Below, one piece after another: positions 43,310-53,000 of a stretch of DNA of 64,000 bases. The notes under the pieces are model-generated. The model searched no databases and was not told where the DNA came from. It saw only the letters and a program-made list of their open reading frames with translations. The stretch's first letter is position 1, and every line of letters begins with the position of its first letter. This stretch comes from Veillonella seminalis (GTDB taxonomy: Bacteria > Bacillota > Negativicutes > Veillonellales > Veillonellaceae): contig NZ_RQUZ01000008.1 of the NCBI RefSeq assembly GCF_003992065.1, positions 62,001 to 126,000 of the forward strand. Direction: 5' to 3'. Made by a program: the position numbers and the translations under genes.

Positions 43310-43900
43310 TCACATTTCCCGGCGATTCATAACCGCCCCGCCGATAGTCAATTCATCGGCATATTCAATATCTCCGCCAACCGGTACACCGCGTGCAATG
43401 CGAGTCACCTTAATACCGATTGGTTTTAATAAACGCGCCAAATAAAGGGCTGTTGCTTCCCCTTCCGGATCCGGATCGGTAGCCAAAATGACTTCCTTTA
43501 CCGTTTCATCGCGTAAACGATTCAATAATTCCTTAATGCGGATATCTTCCACACCAATGCCTTCCAACGGCGACAAAGCACCTTCCAGCACATGATATAC
43601 ACCTTTATAATCGCCGCTTCGTTCAATCGCTACCACATCACGAGAGGTCTCTACCACACAAATGGTACTATGGTCGCGCATTTCATTGGCACAAAACTCA
43701 CAAGGATCCTGTGCGGACAAATTAAAACAAACGGAGCAGCGTTTGGTGGCCGCTTTGGCCTGTTCAATCGTATCAATCAAGGTGGCCACTTCATCAGCCG
43801 GCAATTCAACCAAATGATAGGCCAAACGCCGGGCCAATTTTGCACCGATGCCGGGCAAACGGCGCAATTCCTCCACTAAGCGTTCTAACGGATTGGCCAT
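43310..43900 (-). CDS. recR: Recombination mediator RecR
   Basis: A 196-residue protein with an N-terminal helix-hairpin-helix (LRRLPGIGAKLARRLAYH), a C4 zinc finger (CSVCFNLSAQDPCEFC) and a TOPRIM domain (ICVVETSRDVVAIERSGDY, DPDPEGEATALYLARLL). With RecO and RecF it loads RecA at gaps. It lies 1 bp after the ybaB stop, so the operon is tightly packed. Confidence 0.96.
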   Translation of the reverse strand: MANPLERLVEELRRLPGIGAKLARRLAYHLVELPADEVATLIDTIEQAKAATKRCSVCFNLSAQDPCEFCANEMRDHSTICVVETSRDVVAIERSGDYKGVYHVLEGALSPLEGIGVEDIRIKELLNRLRDETVKEVILATDPDPEGEATALYLARLLKPIGIKVTRIARGVPVGGDIEYADELTIGGAVMNRREM

Positions 43901-43901
43901 C

Positions 43902-44237
43902 TTAGAACATACCCGGTAATTTCATGCCGCCCGTTACTTTGCTCATTTCCTGTGCCATCATGTCATCTACTTTTTGACCGGCTGCATTCACGGCGGATAA
44001 TACTAAATCTTCCAACATTTCCATATCGTCAGTATCTACTACGGAAGGATCGATTTTAACGGATTGAACGATTTTTTCACCGTTCATTACGATGGTTACA
44101 GCACCGCCACCTACAGAAGCGTCAACTGTTTTAGTTTTCAATTCTTCCTGCATTTTCTGCATATCTGCCTGCATCTTCTGTACTTTTTTCATCATACCTT
44201 GCATATTGCCCATATTTGGCATACCTTTACCGAACAT
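43902..44237 (-). CDS. ybaB: YbaB/EbfC nucleoid-associated protein
   Basis: A 111-residue DNA-binding protein. After a Met/Gly-rich start ([13 protein letters not shown]) comes the coiled [20 protein letters not shown] and the [18 protein letters not shown] core of the family. It coats or bridges DNA, and its gene commonly lies between dnaX and recR. AAAGGAGG precedes the ATG. Confidence 0.95.
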   Translation of the reverse strand: MFGKGMPNMGNMQGMMKKVQKMQADMQKMQEELKTKTVDASVGGGAVTIVMNGEKIVQSVKIDPSVVDTDDMEMLEDLVLSAVNAAGQKVDDMMAQEMSKVTGGMKLPGMF

Positions 44238-44335
44238 TATTGTTCCTCCTTTAGTAAAAACACTCTTTATTTAAATACCATATAAATATAATTCACCAAA
44301 TCTATTCTTGAATAACAGTATGATACTCATCGACT

Positions 44336-46738
44336 CTATTTTTTAGCATCCTTATGAGGCTCATCGTCATCAATAACTTCCACGTAAATATCATTGCCTT
44401 CAGCCGCCGCATTAATAAGCGCACCCATTAAAATGGAATTGGCACGCTCTTCCGGCGTAGCTTTACTTTCATCCCATTTAGTAAATTTGCTTAAATCACC
44501 GGGAATTGCAGTTTTTTTTTGCGTTGACGGTTCAATTTCACCATCACCGAATTCTTCTTCAGGTGGTGGCGGTACGTCAAAATCTGCTGCACCGAAATCA
44601 TCAATAGCCGGCATACTTGCCACGTTGCCTGCCACAGCACTACCTGACCCGCCGAAATCATCAACCGGTGGTGCACTTGGCGATACAGCATTAGAAGCGC
44701 CAAAATCGTCAACTGTGCCGGCACCAAAGTCATCCACCGCTTGTGGTGCTGTACTTTGTGGTGCCATCGGTTGAGATGAACTTGGTTGCGACGGTCCCTG
44801 TGGCACATTATGTTGTGTCACCGAATTAGAGCGTTGCTGTGCTTGTTGTGCCGGTCGTGTATTAGCTGCCGGAGCGTTAGAACTTCCCGCCGACTGACCG
44901 GTAAGTATAGCCTTAGCCGCATTTCGATAGTCCATAGCTGCACTATCACTCTGGCACAATATTTGTACCATTACATATCGTCCTAAAGCTTGATACAAAC
45001 TCTGTTCCAATTCATAAAAACGATCTTCCGTACTGCACATATCAACCAGAAGCGGATTGCTGAATACGAATACGGCTCGTACTTCATCTATATATATTAA
45101 AAAAGCTTGGTTAAAGAAGTTACTCGTATAATTCCAAGAACGGCTGGCGGCATAACGTAACGTATCCTTCTTTATTTTATCATAGTTCCTAGGATTTTCG
45201 ATATGCTGGCCTAAAATTAGTGATGTATCCCCCATAACAGACCGAATCCGTGGTTCTTTATTACTTACGCGACTCGAACCGCCATTATGACTTTTAGCCG
45301 GTGCTTTACGCTTATCGGGTGCCTTACTCCGCGTCGGAGCCGGCGCAGCTACGATTGCTGGCGGTGCCATTCCCACATGGGGTGTCATCCCCGGCGGTAC
45401 CGTTCCCGGTACGCCTGCATTCGGCACCATACCCCCGGGCATCGTTGATCCCGACATATCAGCTCCCGGCGGCATACTGCCTTGAGGTGCCGCACCTTGA
45501 TAAGCCGGCATTCCTTGATTCATACCACCCGAACCGGCCATGACTCTGGGCTCTGATTCCAATTGAGCCAACCTTGCACTCACTTGATTATCCGTTTCAT
45601 CCAAACGATGTTCTACAGCTGCCAATCGCTGTAAAACATCTTCTTCGCTGACCTGTGCTCGGGCACAAATTCCCAATAAGCCCATCTCAATAACGATGCG
45701 CGGATTGTCTACACGTTTAGCATCATTCAAAATCTGTTGTAATTCTTTGACAAAATAATTGAGTTCATCCACCGACAAGAACTCAGCCTGAGCCGCAAAT
45801 GCGTCCTTAAACGGTGCATATAACGCCAATTCTTCCGCAGTCGGCATAACTTTTTCAATCAACAAGGCTCTCACATGTTGAATCAAGGCCTCAATGATTT
45901 GTTTACTGTCACGCCCTTCACTAAGTGCCTGTTTAGACGCTACCAAAACAGCAGCCCCATCACCACGGCGCAAATAATCGAGGAATTCCATGATCCATTC
46001 TTTGCCTACGAGCCCGATCATAGTTTCCACGGTCTTCGCCGTAATCATATCCTTTGTCATACCGGAGCATTGATCCAGAATACTGAGGGCATCACGCAAA
46101 CCGCCATCCGCATGAATCGCAATGAGCTGTGCCGCATCCGGTGCAAGCTGAATATTACTTTCCGTAGCCACATGCAACAAATGTTCAGCAATATCTTCCG
46201 CCGTAATACGTCTAAACGTATAACGCTGGCAACGCGATAAAATCGTAACCGGCAGTTTGTCCACTTCCGTAGTGGCAAAAATAAACATAATATGAGGCGG
46301 CGGTTCTTCAATCGTCTTCAAAAGCGCATTCCACGCTTCGTTCGTCAACATGTGTGCTTCGTCAATAATAAAGATTTTTTTACGACCTTCAACGGGTAAA
46401 AATTTAACACTTTCCCGCAAAGAACGAATTTCATCAATACCGCGGTTCGACGCCGCATCTATTTCCAAAACGTCCATGGATTGGCCGTTCAAAATTTGTT
46501 TACAAGAGGTACATTCGTTACAAGGATGATCGGTCGGGCCTTTTTCACAGTTAATGGCTCTGGCAAAAATTTTAGCTACACTCGTTTTCCCCGTCCCACG
46601 CGGTCCGGAGAACAAATACGCATGCGCTACTTTATCTTCACGAATGGCACGCATTAACGTTTCACTGACTTGCTTTTGCCCCACCACGTCCGTAAAGGTC
46701 TGCGGGCGCCACTTCCGATACAACGCTACATAACTCAT
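44336..46738 (-). CDS. dnaX: DNA polymerase III subunit gamma/tau
   Basis: An 800-residue clamp-loader ATPase. Walker A is GPRGTGKTSVAKIF (about 45-58), the zinc motif is CEKGPTDHPCNECTSC, Walker B is IIDEAHMLT, and the SRC sensor is ILSRCQRYTFRR. After domain III (about 370) comes a long Gly/Pro/Met linker and a C-terminal part with repeated DDFG units (five). The start at 46738 (MSYVALYRKWRP) has AAAGGAGG. A run of nine A lies in frame near codon 738 (44512-44520); slippage there would give an early stop and could make a shorter gamma-like form. The SRP RNA gene lies just upstream. Confidence 0.96.
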   Translation of the reverse strand: MSYVALYRKWRPQTFTDVVGQKQVSETLMRAIREDKVAHAYLFSGPRGTGKTSVAKIFARAINCEKGPTDHPCNECTSCKQILNGQSMDVLEIDAASNRGIDEIRSLRESVKFLPVEGRKKIFIIDEAHMLTNEAWNALLKTIEEPPPHIMFIFATTEVDKLPVTILSRCQRYTFRRITAEDIAEHLLHVATESNIQLAPDAAQLIAIHADGGLRDALSILDQCSGMTKDMITAKTVETMIGLVGKEWIMEFLDYLRRGDGAAVLVASKQALSEGRDSKQIIEALIQHVRALLIEKVMPTAEELALYAPFKDAFAAQAEFLSVDELNYFVKELQQILNDAKRVDNPRIVIEMGLLGICARAQVSEEDVLQRLAAVEHRLDETDNQVSARLAQLESEPRVMAGSGGMNQGMPAYQGAAPQGSMPPGADMSGSTMPGGMVPNAGVPGTVPPGMTPHVGMAPPAIVAAPAPTRSKAPDKRKAPAKSHNGGSSRVSNKEPRIRSVMGDTSLILGQHIENPRNYDKIKKDTLRYAASRSWNYTSNFFNQAFLIYIDEVRAVFVFSNPLLVDMCSTEDRFYELEQSLYQALGRYVMVQILCQSDSAAMDYRNAAKAILTGQSAGSSNAPAANTRPAQQAQQRSNSVTQHNVPQGPSQPSSSQPMAPQSTAPQAVDDFGAGTVDDFGASNAVSPSAPPVDDFGGSGSAVAGNVASMPAIDDFGAADFDVPPPPEEEFGDGEIEPSTQKKTAIPGDLSKFTKWDESKATPEERANSILMGALINAAAEGNDIYVEVIDDDEPHKDAKK
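44512..44520 (-). other. A9 slippage tract in dnaX
   Basis: The message reads CAA-AAA-AAA-ACT. Loss or gain of one A leads to a stop within about 10 codons (QFPVI-stop or NCNSR-stop). Thermus dnaX uses an A9 tract for transcriptional slippage; here it is near the 3' end. Confidence 0.55.
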
Positions 46739-46765
46739 AGGATTCCCTCCTTTCTTATAAACAAA

Positions 46766-46912
46766 AAAGCCGTCACAACACTCGATTATGACAGCCTTAT
46801 AGGTTCCCTCGTGGCACATGAAAGTAACCGCTTAGTGCTGCTATCTCTCGATCCTGACACGATTCACAGGCTTCCATTGCACGAGCCCCACAAGACTGCC
46901 ATAATCCAGTCC
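46766..46912 (-). ncRNA. ffs: Signal recognition particle RNA
   Basis: On the minus strand the helix 8 core reads GTCAGG-ATC-GAGA-GAT-AGCAGCACTAAG, which has the GNRA tetraloop and the asymmetric AGCA loop bound by Ffh. CTCGTG/CACGAG (46808-46813 with 46880-46885) extends the helix, and ATTATGGCAGTCTT pairs with AAGGCTGTCATAAT with two compensating G-U changes (46892-46910 with 46780-46798). It ends in a terminator with T6 (46763-46796) that uses the same 3' arm. The RNA precedes dnaX, as in Bacillus. Length about 140 nt places it between the 4.5S and the long Bacillus form. A TTGTTT-17-TATAAT promoter lies upstream near 46930-46960. Confidence 0.85.
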
Positions 46913-47120
46913 TGCATTACGGCTAGCTATATTATTATATACTACTAAAGGCAAAAAAACAAGTCGCCCCCGACCAATCAATTTATACAGAATACAATAT
47001 ACATTTTGTATAAAGTTCCTAAGAAATGTATACGACACACTTGGAATATAGTATAATATTCCTAGATATATTCTATAGAGATGTATTATTTTTTTCAAAA
47101 AGCAGGAAAGGAATTTCATT
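46913..47120. promoter_or_regulatory. Intergenic region with ffs promoter and AGCS operator
   Basis: TATAAT for ffs lies near 46932 on the minus strand. Upstream of the symporter, GGAATAT-N6-ATATTCC at 47043-47062 is a palindrome that overlaps a TATAAT (47052-47057), a likely operator. The regulator is unknown. Confidence 0.45.
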
Positions 47121-48539
47121 ATGGACGCTTTTAACTCTTTCATCGGAACTATAACCGGCTTTCTCTGGGACTACATTATTATCATTTATTTAATTTTAGC
47201 CGGCTTCTGGTTCACCTTCAGCACCGGATTTATCCAGGTACGCGAACTCAAGGAAATGATTCGTCTTTTAGGCGAAGATGTTGGTAAAAAAACGGAAGGC
47301 AACCGCATTTCCTCATTCCAAGCATTCTGCGTAAGCTCCGCCTCCCGCGTTGGTGTGGGCAACATTGCCGGTATTGCCATCGCCGTTGTACTCGGCGGTC
47401 CGGGTGCAATCTTCTGGATGTGGTTCATCGCCTTATTGGGCGCCGCAACCGGTTTTGTAGAAAGTACCTTGTCTCAGATTTACAAAGTACCTTCCAGTAA
47501 AGGCGGTTTCCACGGTGGTCCGGCTTACTACATCAAACGAGGTTTGAAAAACCCGGCATTCGCATTCCTCTTTGCCGTGCTCATCAGTGTAACCTACGGT
47601 TTGATTTACAACTCCGTACAGGCCAACACGTTAGCTAATGCTTTACTTATCGTAAACCTTGATCCTCAGGTAACAGCTATCGGCGTTGCTATTTTGACGG
47701 CCCTTGTTATCTTCGGCGGTATCGCTCGTGTTGCTCGTTTGAGCGAATGGCTCGTACCGATTATGGCCGGTTTATACATCTTAACCTCCATTTATGTCGT
47801 ATTGGTTAACATTACGGAATTACCGGGTGTAATTTATACAATTTTCACAAAAGCCTTTACCTTTGACGCCGCTGCCGGCGGTTTCTTCGGTGCTGCTATC
47901 ATGAACGGTATCAAACGTGGCTTGTTCTCCAACGAAGCCGGTGAAGGTTCCGTCCCGAACGCTGCCGCTACCGCTGATGTAAGCCATCCGGTTAAACAAG
48001 GTCTCATCCAGGCCTTCGGCGTATTCGTAGATACCTTCCTCGTATGTTCCGCATCCGCGTTCATCGTATTGATCTCCGGTAACTATACAACCACCGGCCT
48101 CACCGGTATCGCCCTCATTCAGCATGACCTTGCAATGCAACTTGGTAGCTGGGCTGCCCCTGTAATGGCTATCTTTATTTTCATGTTTGCCTTCTCTTCC
48201 ATCGTAGGCAACTACTACTATGGCGAAATCAACATCGCTCATTTAACTAAAAACCCTATTTACTTAAACATCTTCCGCGTATTTGTAGTTATCATGGTTT
48301 ACTTCGGTTCCATCGCGTCCCTTAACCTCGTATGGAACTTGGCTGACTTATTCATGGCCTTCATGGTACTTACAAACTTAACGGCTATTCTTCTCTTGTG
48401 GAAACAATGTAAAGCTGCTATGCTCGACTATTTCAAACAGAAAAAAGCCGGCATTGTAGAACCTACATTTGACAGAAGCGTATTGCCTACACAAGAAGGG
48501 ATTGTATGGTGGCATAAAGACGCACAGCATAAAGATTAG
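47121..48539 (+). CDS. AGCS-family sodium:amino-acid (alanine/glycine) symporter
   Basis: A 472-residue transporter with about 11 hydrophobic segments: GFWFTFSTGFIQVRELKEMIRL, SSASRVGVGNIAGIAIAVVLGGPGAIFWMW, GPAYYIKRGLK and FSNEAGEGSVPNAAATADVSHP, the AGCS signature. It takes up alanine or glycine with Na+. AGGAAAGGAA precedes the ATG. Single gene, with a palindrome over its -10. Substrate choice within the family is not determined. Confidence 0.93.
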   Translation: MDAFNSFIGTITGFLWDYIIIIYLILAGFWFTFSTGFIQVRELKEMIRLLGEDVGKKTEGNRISSFQAFCVSSASRVGVGNIAGIAIAVVLGGPGAIFWMWFIALLGAATGFVESTLSQIYKVPSSKGGFHGGPAYYIKRGLKNPAFAFLFAVLISVTYGLIYNSVQANTLANALLIVNLDPQVTAIGVAILTALVIFGGIARVARLSEWLVPIMAGLYILTSIYVVLVNITELPGVIYTIFTKAFTFDAAAGGFFGAAIMNGIKRGLFSNEAGEGSVPNAAATADVSHPVKQGLIQAFGVFVDTFLVCSASAFIVLISGNYTTTGLTGIALIQHDLAMQLGSWAAPVMAIFIFMFAFSSIVGNYYYGEINIAHLTKNPIYLNIFRVFVVIMVYFGSIASLNLVWNLADLFMAFMVLTNLTAILLLWKQCKAAMLDYFKQKKAGIVEPTFDRSVLPTQEGIVWWHKDAQHKD

Positions 48540-48715
48540 TAAAGGTATGCATGCTCTGAGATACATTTATAAAAAAAGAAAAGAAGTCCTATTGTCTCTA
48601 TGCGTGTAGCATTAGGACATATAAAATCAAGACATTAACTGCCACGTGCGTGTTACAGAAAGCATGATGGCCCTATCTCCTCTCTCCCCTCCTAATATTC
48701 AAGGCGCAACGGAAA

Positions 48716-48867
48716 GGGCAAGTAAAACTTATGTGCTCTGGAGTCATGCACGCAGAAAAAGGAATAAGCCCCTGTTGAACGACCTTTCGAGCTTGACTCG
48801 CCGGGAGGAGACAGGGGCTTATTCCTTTTTCAACACACATACATAGAGTACTTAATTTTACTTGCCC
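48716..48867. repeat. 152-bp nested palindromic element
   Basis: Outer arms GGGCAAGTAAAA (48716-48727) and TTTTACTTGCCC (48856-48867) are perfect complements. Inside, a 20-bp perfect arm pair lies at 48756-48775 and 48811-48830, and its inner arm starts A5 and ends T5. This gives a cruciform or strong RNA hairpin within a larger stem. It may be a MITE-like repeat, a bidirectional terminator for the symporter gene or a structured leader of the downstream gene. Confidence 0.6.
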
Positions 48868-48899
48868 AACGTCGACCTCGAATATTTATAATTTTATTG

Positions 48900-48928
48900 T
48901 TGATATTTATACATAAAAGGTCTATAAT
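48900..48928 (+). promoter_or_regulatory. Promoter of the amino-acid binding protein gene
   Basis: TTGATA (48900-48905) and TATAAT (48923-48928) are 17 bp apart; the start codon is 63 bp downstream after GGGGGAAG. Confidence 0.75.
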
Positions 48929-48991
48929 ATGCATATAATTGATTTTGAGTTTTTAAGAGTCCTTGAAGTTTTAACGTAGGGGGAAGTAATT

Positions 48992-49780
48992 ATGTTTAGT
49001 TCACTTAAAAAATTTGCGAGCAAAAAAGTTGTGCTCACTTTAACAGCGGCTTTGTTGACAGCCGGTTTAATTGCAGGTTGCGGCAGCACCGGCGGCGACA
49101 ATCAAGAAAAAGTTCTTAAAGTAGGGGCCGAAACCACGTTCCCTCCATTTGAATTCACCGAAGGCGACAAATATGTAGGTTTCGATATTGACCTTGCTGA
49201 TGCTGTTGCCAAGAAAATGGGTTACAAAATGCAGTTCAAGAGCATGGGCTTCGATGCTTTGATTCCTGCTTTGCAGAGTAAAGATATCGATATGATTGCA
49301 TCCGGTCTCAGTGCAACTCCTGAACGTGAAAAAGCTGTTCTTTTCAGTAATCCTTACTTTGAAAAAGGCGGTTTCGTAGCGATTGTTAAAAAAGATGACA
49401 CTGCTACAAGCATGAACGATTTAGCCGGCAAACGTATCGTTGTTCAAATCGGCAGCGTGGCCTTAGACGTAGCTGAAAAAATTCCTAACGCACAGGTTAA
49501 ATCCGTTGACAGCAACTCCCAGTTATTCAATGAATTGAAAGCCGGCACTGCTGATGCCAGCGTATTGGACAACGCAGTTGCTCTTTACTACTTGAAACAG
49601 GGTGCTGATGCTGATACCAAGATTATCGGCGAACCTGTAGATCCGGAACCATTCGTATGGGCATTCCGTAAAGACGACAAACAGTTGAAAGAACAAGCTG
49701 ATAAAGCTTTAGCTGATTTGAAAGCTGACGGTACTTACGACAAAATTTACGAAAAATGGTTTGGTCCTGCTAAAAAATAA
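48992..49780 (+). CDS. Amino-acid ABC transporter substrate-binding lipoprotein
   Basis: A 262-residue periplasmic binding protein of the SBP_bac_3 (GlnH/FliY) type. The signal ends in the lipobox LIAGCGS, so it should be lipid-anchored. LKVGAETTFPPFEF, YVGFDIDLADAVAKKMG, GFDALIPALQSKDIDMIASGL and ADASVLDNAVALYYL match the family. No permease or ATPase genes follow; it is an orphan and must use a transporter encoded elsewhere. Its ligand (polar amino acid or cystine) is not determined. A terminator ends the gene. Confidence 0.92.
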   Translation: MFSSLKKFASKKVVLTLTAALLTAGLIAGCGSTGGDNQEKVLKVGAETTFPPFEFTEGDKYVGFDIDLADAVAKKMGYKMQFKSMGFDALIPALQSKDIDMIASGLSATPEREKAVLFSNPYFEKGGFVAIVKKDDTATSMNDLAGKRIVVQIGSVALDVAEKIPNAQVKSVDSNSQLFNELKAGTADASVLDNAVALYYLKQGADADTKIIGEPVDPEPFVWAFRKDDKQLKEQADKALADLKADGTYDKIYEKWFGPAKK

Positions 49781-49844
49781 GCTGACGCTTATGTAATCAT
49801 TCACCGTGAATGACGAAAATTAAAAATTAAACAATGTTACCTAA

Positions 49845-49889
49845 AAAGGAGTTATCCCTTGAGCAAAAGCTGAGGGGATAACTTCTTTT
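49845..49889 (+). terminator. Terminator of the binding protein gene
   Basis: AAGGAGTTATCCC and GGGATAACTTCTT pair around a 15-nt loop, followed by TTTCTTTTTC. Confidence 0.85.
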
Positions 49890-50009
49890 CTTTTTCAATA
49901 TTTGATTAGGTACTGCTAACTATATGATTAGTTGCTTCAAACATTCTAGTCATAAAGCATTGATATTCGCAGGCATTCACATGTACTCATAGGTGCTCAC
50001 AAGTTTCTA

Positions 50010-53000
50010 TCACTCTACCGGTACAGGTACCGCATCATTCAAGCGGAACGAATAAATATAGCGTTCTTTAACTTTTTTACCCGTCAAACGCTCCAGTGCT
50101 TCGCTATAAATGCGTAGCTGTACGGCATAGCGACGAACTAATTCTTCACCGGATTTAACGCGGTCCGTCTTATAGTCCACCAATACCCATTGGTCATCTT
50201 CTAAAAACGCCGTATCCACAATCCCCTGAAGGAAGAGTTTTTCACCCGGTTCCACTTCCGGATACACATCATGCCCTTCAATGAGCATACTGAATGGCCA
50301 TTCACGAGCTACTTGTGATTGGTTCCCACTGTCTCCACCGGCACTGCCGGCACTCGACGGCGACTCGTTTGCTTTCAGCAACCGCTTGCCTAAATCCGAA
50401 TTAAAGAAGCGATATAAAGCTTTATCGTTCAAAACATGACGTTCATCCTGCGTAAAATAGCCCGACAAAGTCAGTTGATCCAACTTAGCACTTAAACTTT
50501 CTTGCGTATACGTTTCCAACGGCAACCACTGCATAGCCTCATGCATTAAAGTCCCCCAACGAGCACCGGTGCTTACTTCTTCAGCAGCCTCCAACGCCTG
50601 CGGTTTAATACCAAACGGGCCCAAGTCCACTGCAGTTGAAGCTGAAGTTAAAGCTGGATTTAAAGCTGAAGTTGAAGTGTTATTTGATGCTAAAGTTGAA
50701 GTAGCCGCCGCTGTTGCTGTGTTTACGGTAGCTTCAGCCGTTACTGTATTTACTGTAGCTTCAGCTGTTGCTGTGTTTACGGTAGCTTCAGCTTGTGCTA
50801 CAGTCATTGGGTTTTCAACCGGATTCACAAGGATGGCAGCCTCTTCTTCCTGTTCGGCAAAACGACGCTTCAATTCACTGACGGAAATTTTAGCGGCACG
50901 CCCGACGGCTCCCATATACAGATAGCGGAAATCAAAACGTGCAACCAAATCAGCATCAAGCGGCTCTGCCGAAACAGGATTTAATTTCTCAACAGCCTCC
51001 AAAATAGCCGATTTCTTAGTAGTGCTTTTTTGTAAAGTCGTATATTGGCTGCCATCGTGAATTGTTACCGTTACACGGCAACTCTTGTCTTTCAAATCCA
51101 TGGACGCCACATCTTCTACTCCGCTGTACTGTCTTATAAGATTACCGCCGTCCAAATGACGACTGAGCCCCATAATAAACCAATCCAAATATGAATTTGC
51201 CTTAGTAATTAAACTTTTGCTCAACGTCTGTGTATCTGTTAAGAGTGCCGATGCCGCCATTTTAGCGCATAAGCCGGGAATATTTTTTTCAAAACCGGTA
51301 ATAAACAGCTTATCACGAGCCCTGGTAAGTGCTACATATAAAACACGTTCTTCCTCAGCCTTAAGAGCCAGCAAATTCTTATCACACACAAAGCGCCATG
51401 GTAAGGAACCATACAGCACCCGATAGTCTTCATAATAGCCTTTGAGACCTATACCGCTCTCACCGTGGAGTTGCATAGCCTTTCTCATATCCTGCATATT
51501 AAAGCCTTTTTGTACGGCACTTAAAAATACGATTGGGAATTCAAGCCCTTTACTCTTATGAATACTCATGATACGCACCACATTATCCGCCTCACTCACG
51601 GTTTTACCGATACCGAGATCTTGATCGGCAGCCTGCAAGCTTTCCAAAAAGCGTAAGAATCTGAAAATACCGCGGAAGCTCCCTGCTTCGTACTGCTTCG
51701 CCCGTTCATAAAGAGCCATTACATTGGCGCGACGTACGAGACCATTCGGCATGGCACTGACGTATTCCAAATAGTTCATATCTTCGTATATGGTCCACAA
51801 CAAATCGCTCACACTGTGATGGCGTGAATAAGTTCGCCATTTTTCAAAACGAGTGACAAAAGCTTGAACCGCCTCATTTTGTGTATCATCACCATAAGCA
51901 GCCAAAAGTGACCACAACGAGCCGTCACCGCTCATGCGAAGGTGCCCCAATTCATTGGCATCAAGGCCGACAAACGGCGAATTGAGTACCACTGCCATCG
52001 GCAAATCCTGTTCCGGGTTGTCGATAACTTGCAATAGCGAAAGTAAAAGTTTTACTTCAATAGCACTGAAATAGCCCGTGTTTTCTTCCGCATATGCCGG
52101 AATACTCACTTGTCTCATGGCTTCTACCATACGACCGGCCCGCACCCTTGGCGAACGCAACAAAATTACTATGTCGCGCCACTCCAAAGGCCGAAACGAG
52201 CCGTCCGGATTCTGTACGACCTTGTCGGAATTTTTTAACTCTTTTATCTTTTCAATGATGAAGGCCGTTTCTTTTTCATCATTTTCTAAATCCGCGTCAT
52301 CGTCATCATTTGCCTCATTGCTTGAAGTATAACCGGAAGCAGCAGGCTTCGAGTCACCGGCAGACGATGCCTCGCCGGTCGCTGCATCTCCGGCACCGCC
52401 ACCGCTAAACGTAGACGTTTTTTCAGTGCCCACATCCAAAATATGAAGCTCTACCGGACCGCCCACCCAATTATCCGGAGCATCATCGGTTACTCGCCCC
52501 GGATTCAAAGCTTCCGCATCACCGTAATTAAGTTCAGCTGCTTCTTCTGTCATAACTTGGCGGAAGAGAAAGTTGGTAAATTCCAAAATATTTGCATCAG
52601 AGCGGAAATTCTGAGATAAGTCAATCCGTCGTTCTTCCGCCTCCACATTTTGCTCGAAATCATGGTATTTTTTCATAAAAAGGAATGGATTGGCCATACG
52701 GAAACGATAGATACTTTGCTTCACATCGCCTACATAGAAGCGATTATCCTTACGCGACACCAAATTGACGATTTCTTCCTGTACACCGTTGGTATCCTGA
52801 TACTCATCGACCATGACTTCTTTGAATGTACCTTGCAACTCCAACGCTACTTCTGACGGATACCATTTGCCGTCTTCCTTTTTTTCTCGTAAGAGGGCCA
52901 GACATAAATGTTCCAAATCTGAAAAATCCAGCATCCCCAATTCTTGCTTGGCCGCCTTAAACGCTTCCATAAAAGCTAAAGTTAAATCAACAAGCCCCGT

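Larger units (their letters stand above)
48540..48991. other. Intergenic region with hairpins between symporter and binding-protein genes
   Basis: No gene is supported. It holds a hairpin GTCCTA/TAGGAC (about 48586-48620), the large nested palindromic element at 48716-48867, and the promoter of the next gene (48900-48928). Confidence 0.55.

Noticed and set aside
48586-48870. T-box or lysine riboswitch upstream of the amino-acid binding protein
   Set aside because: The T-box core sequence and the lysine riboswitch core are absent; the nested palindrome is better described as a repeat.
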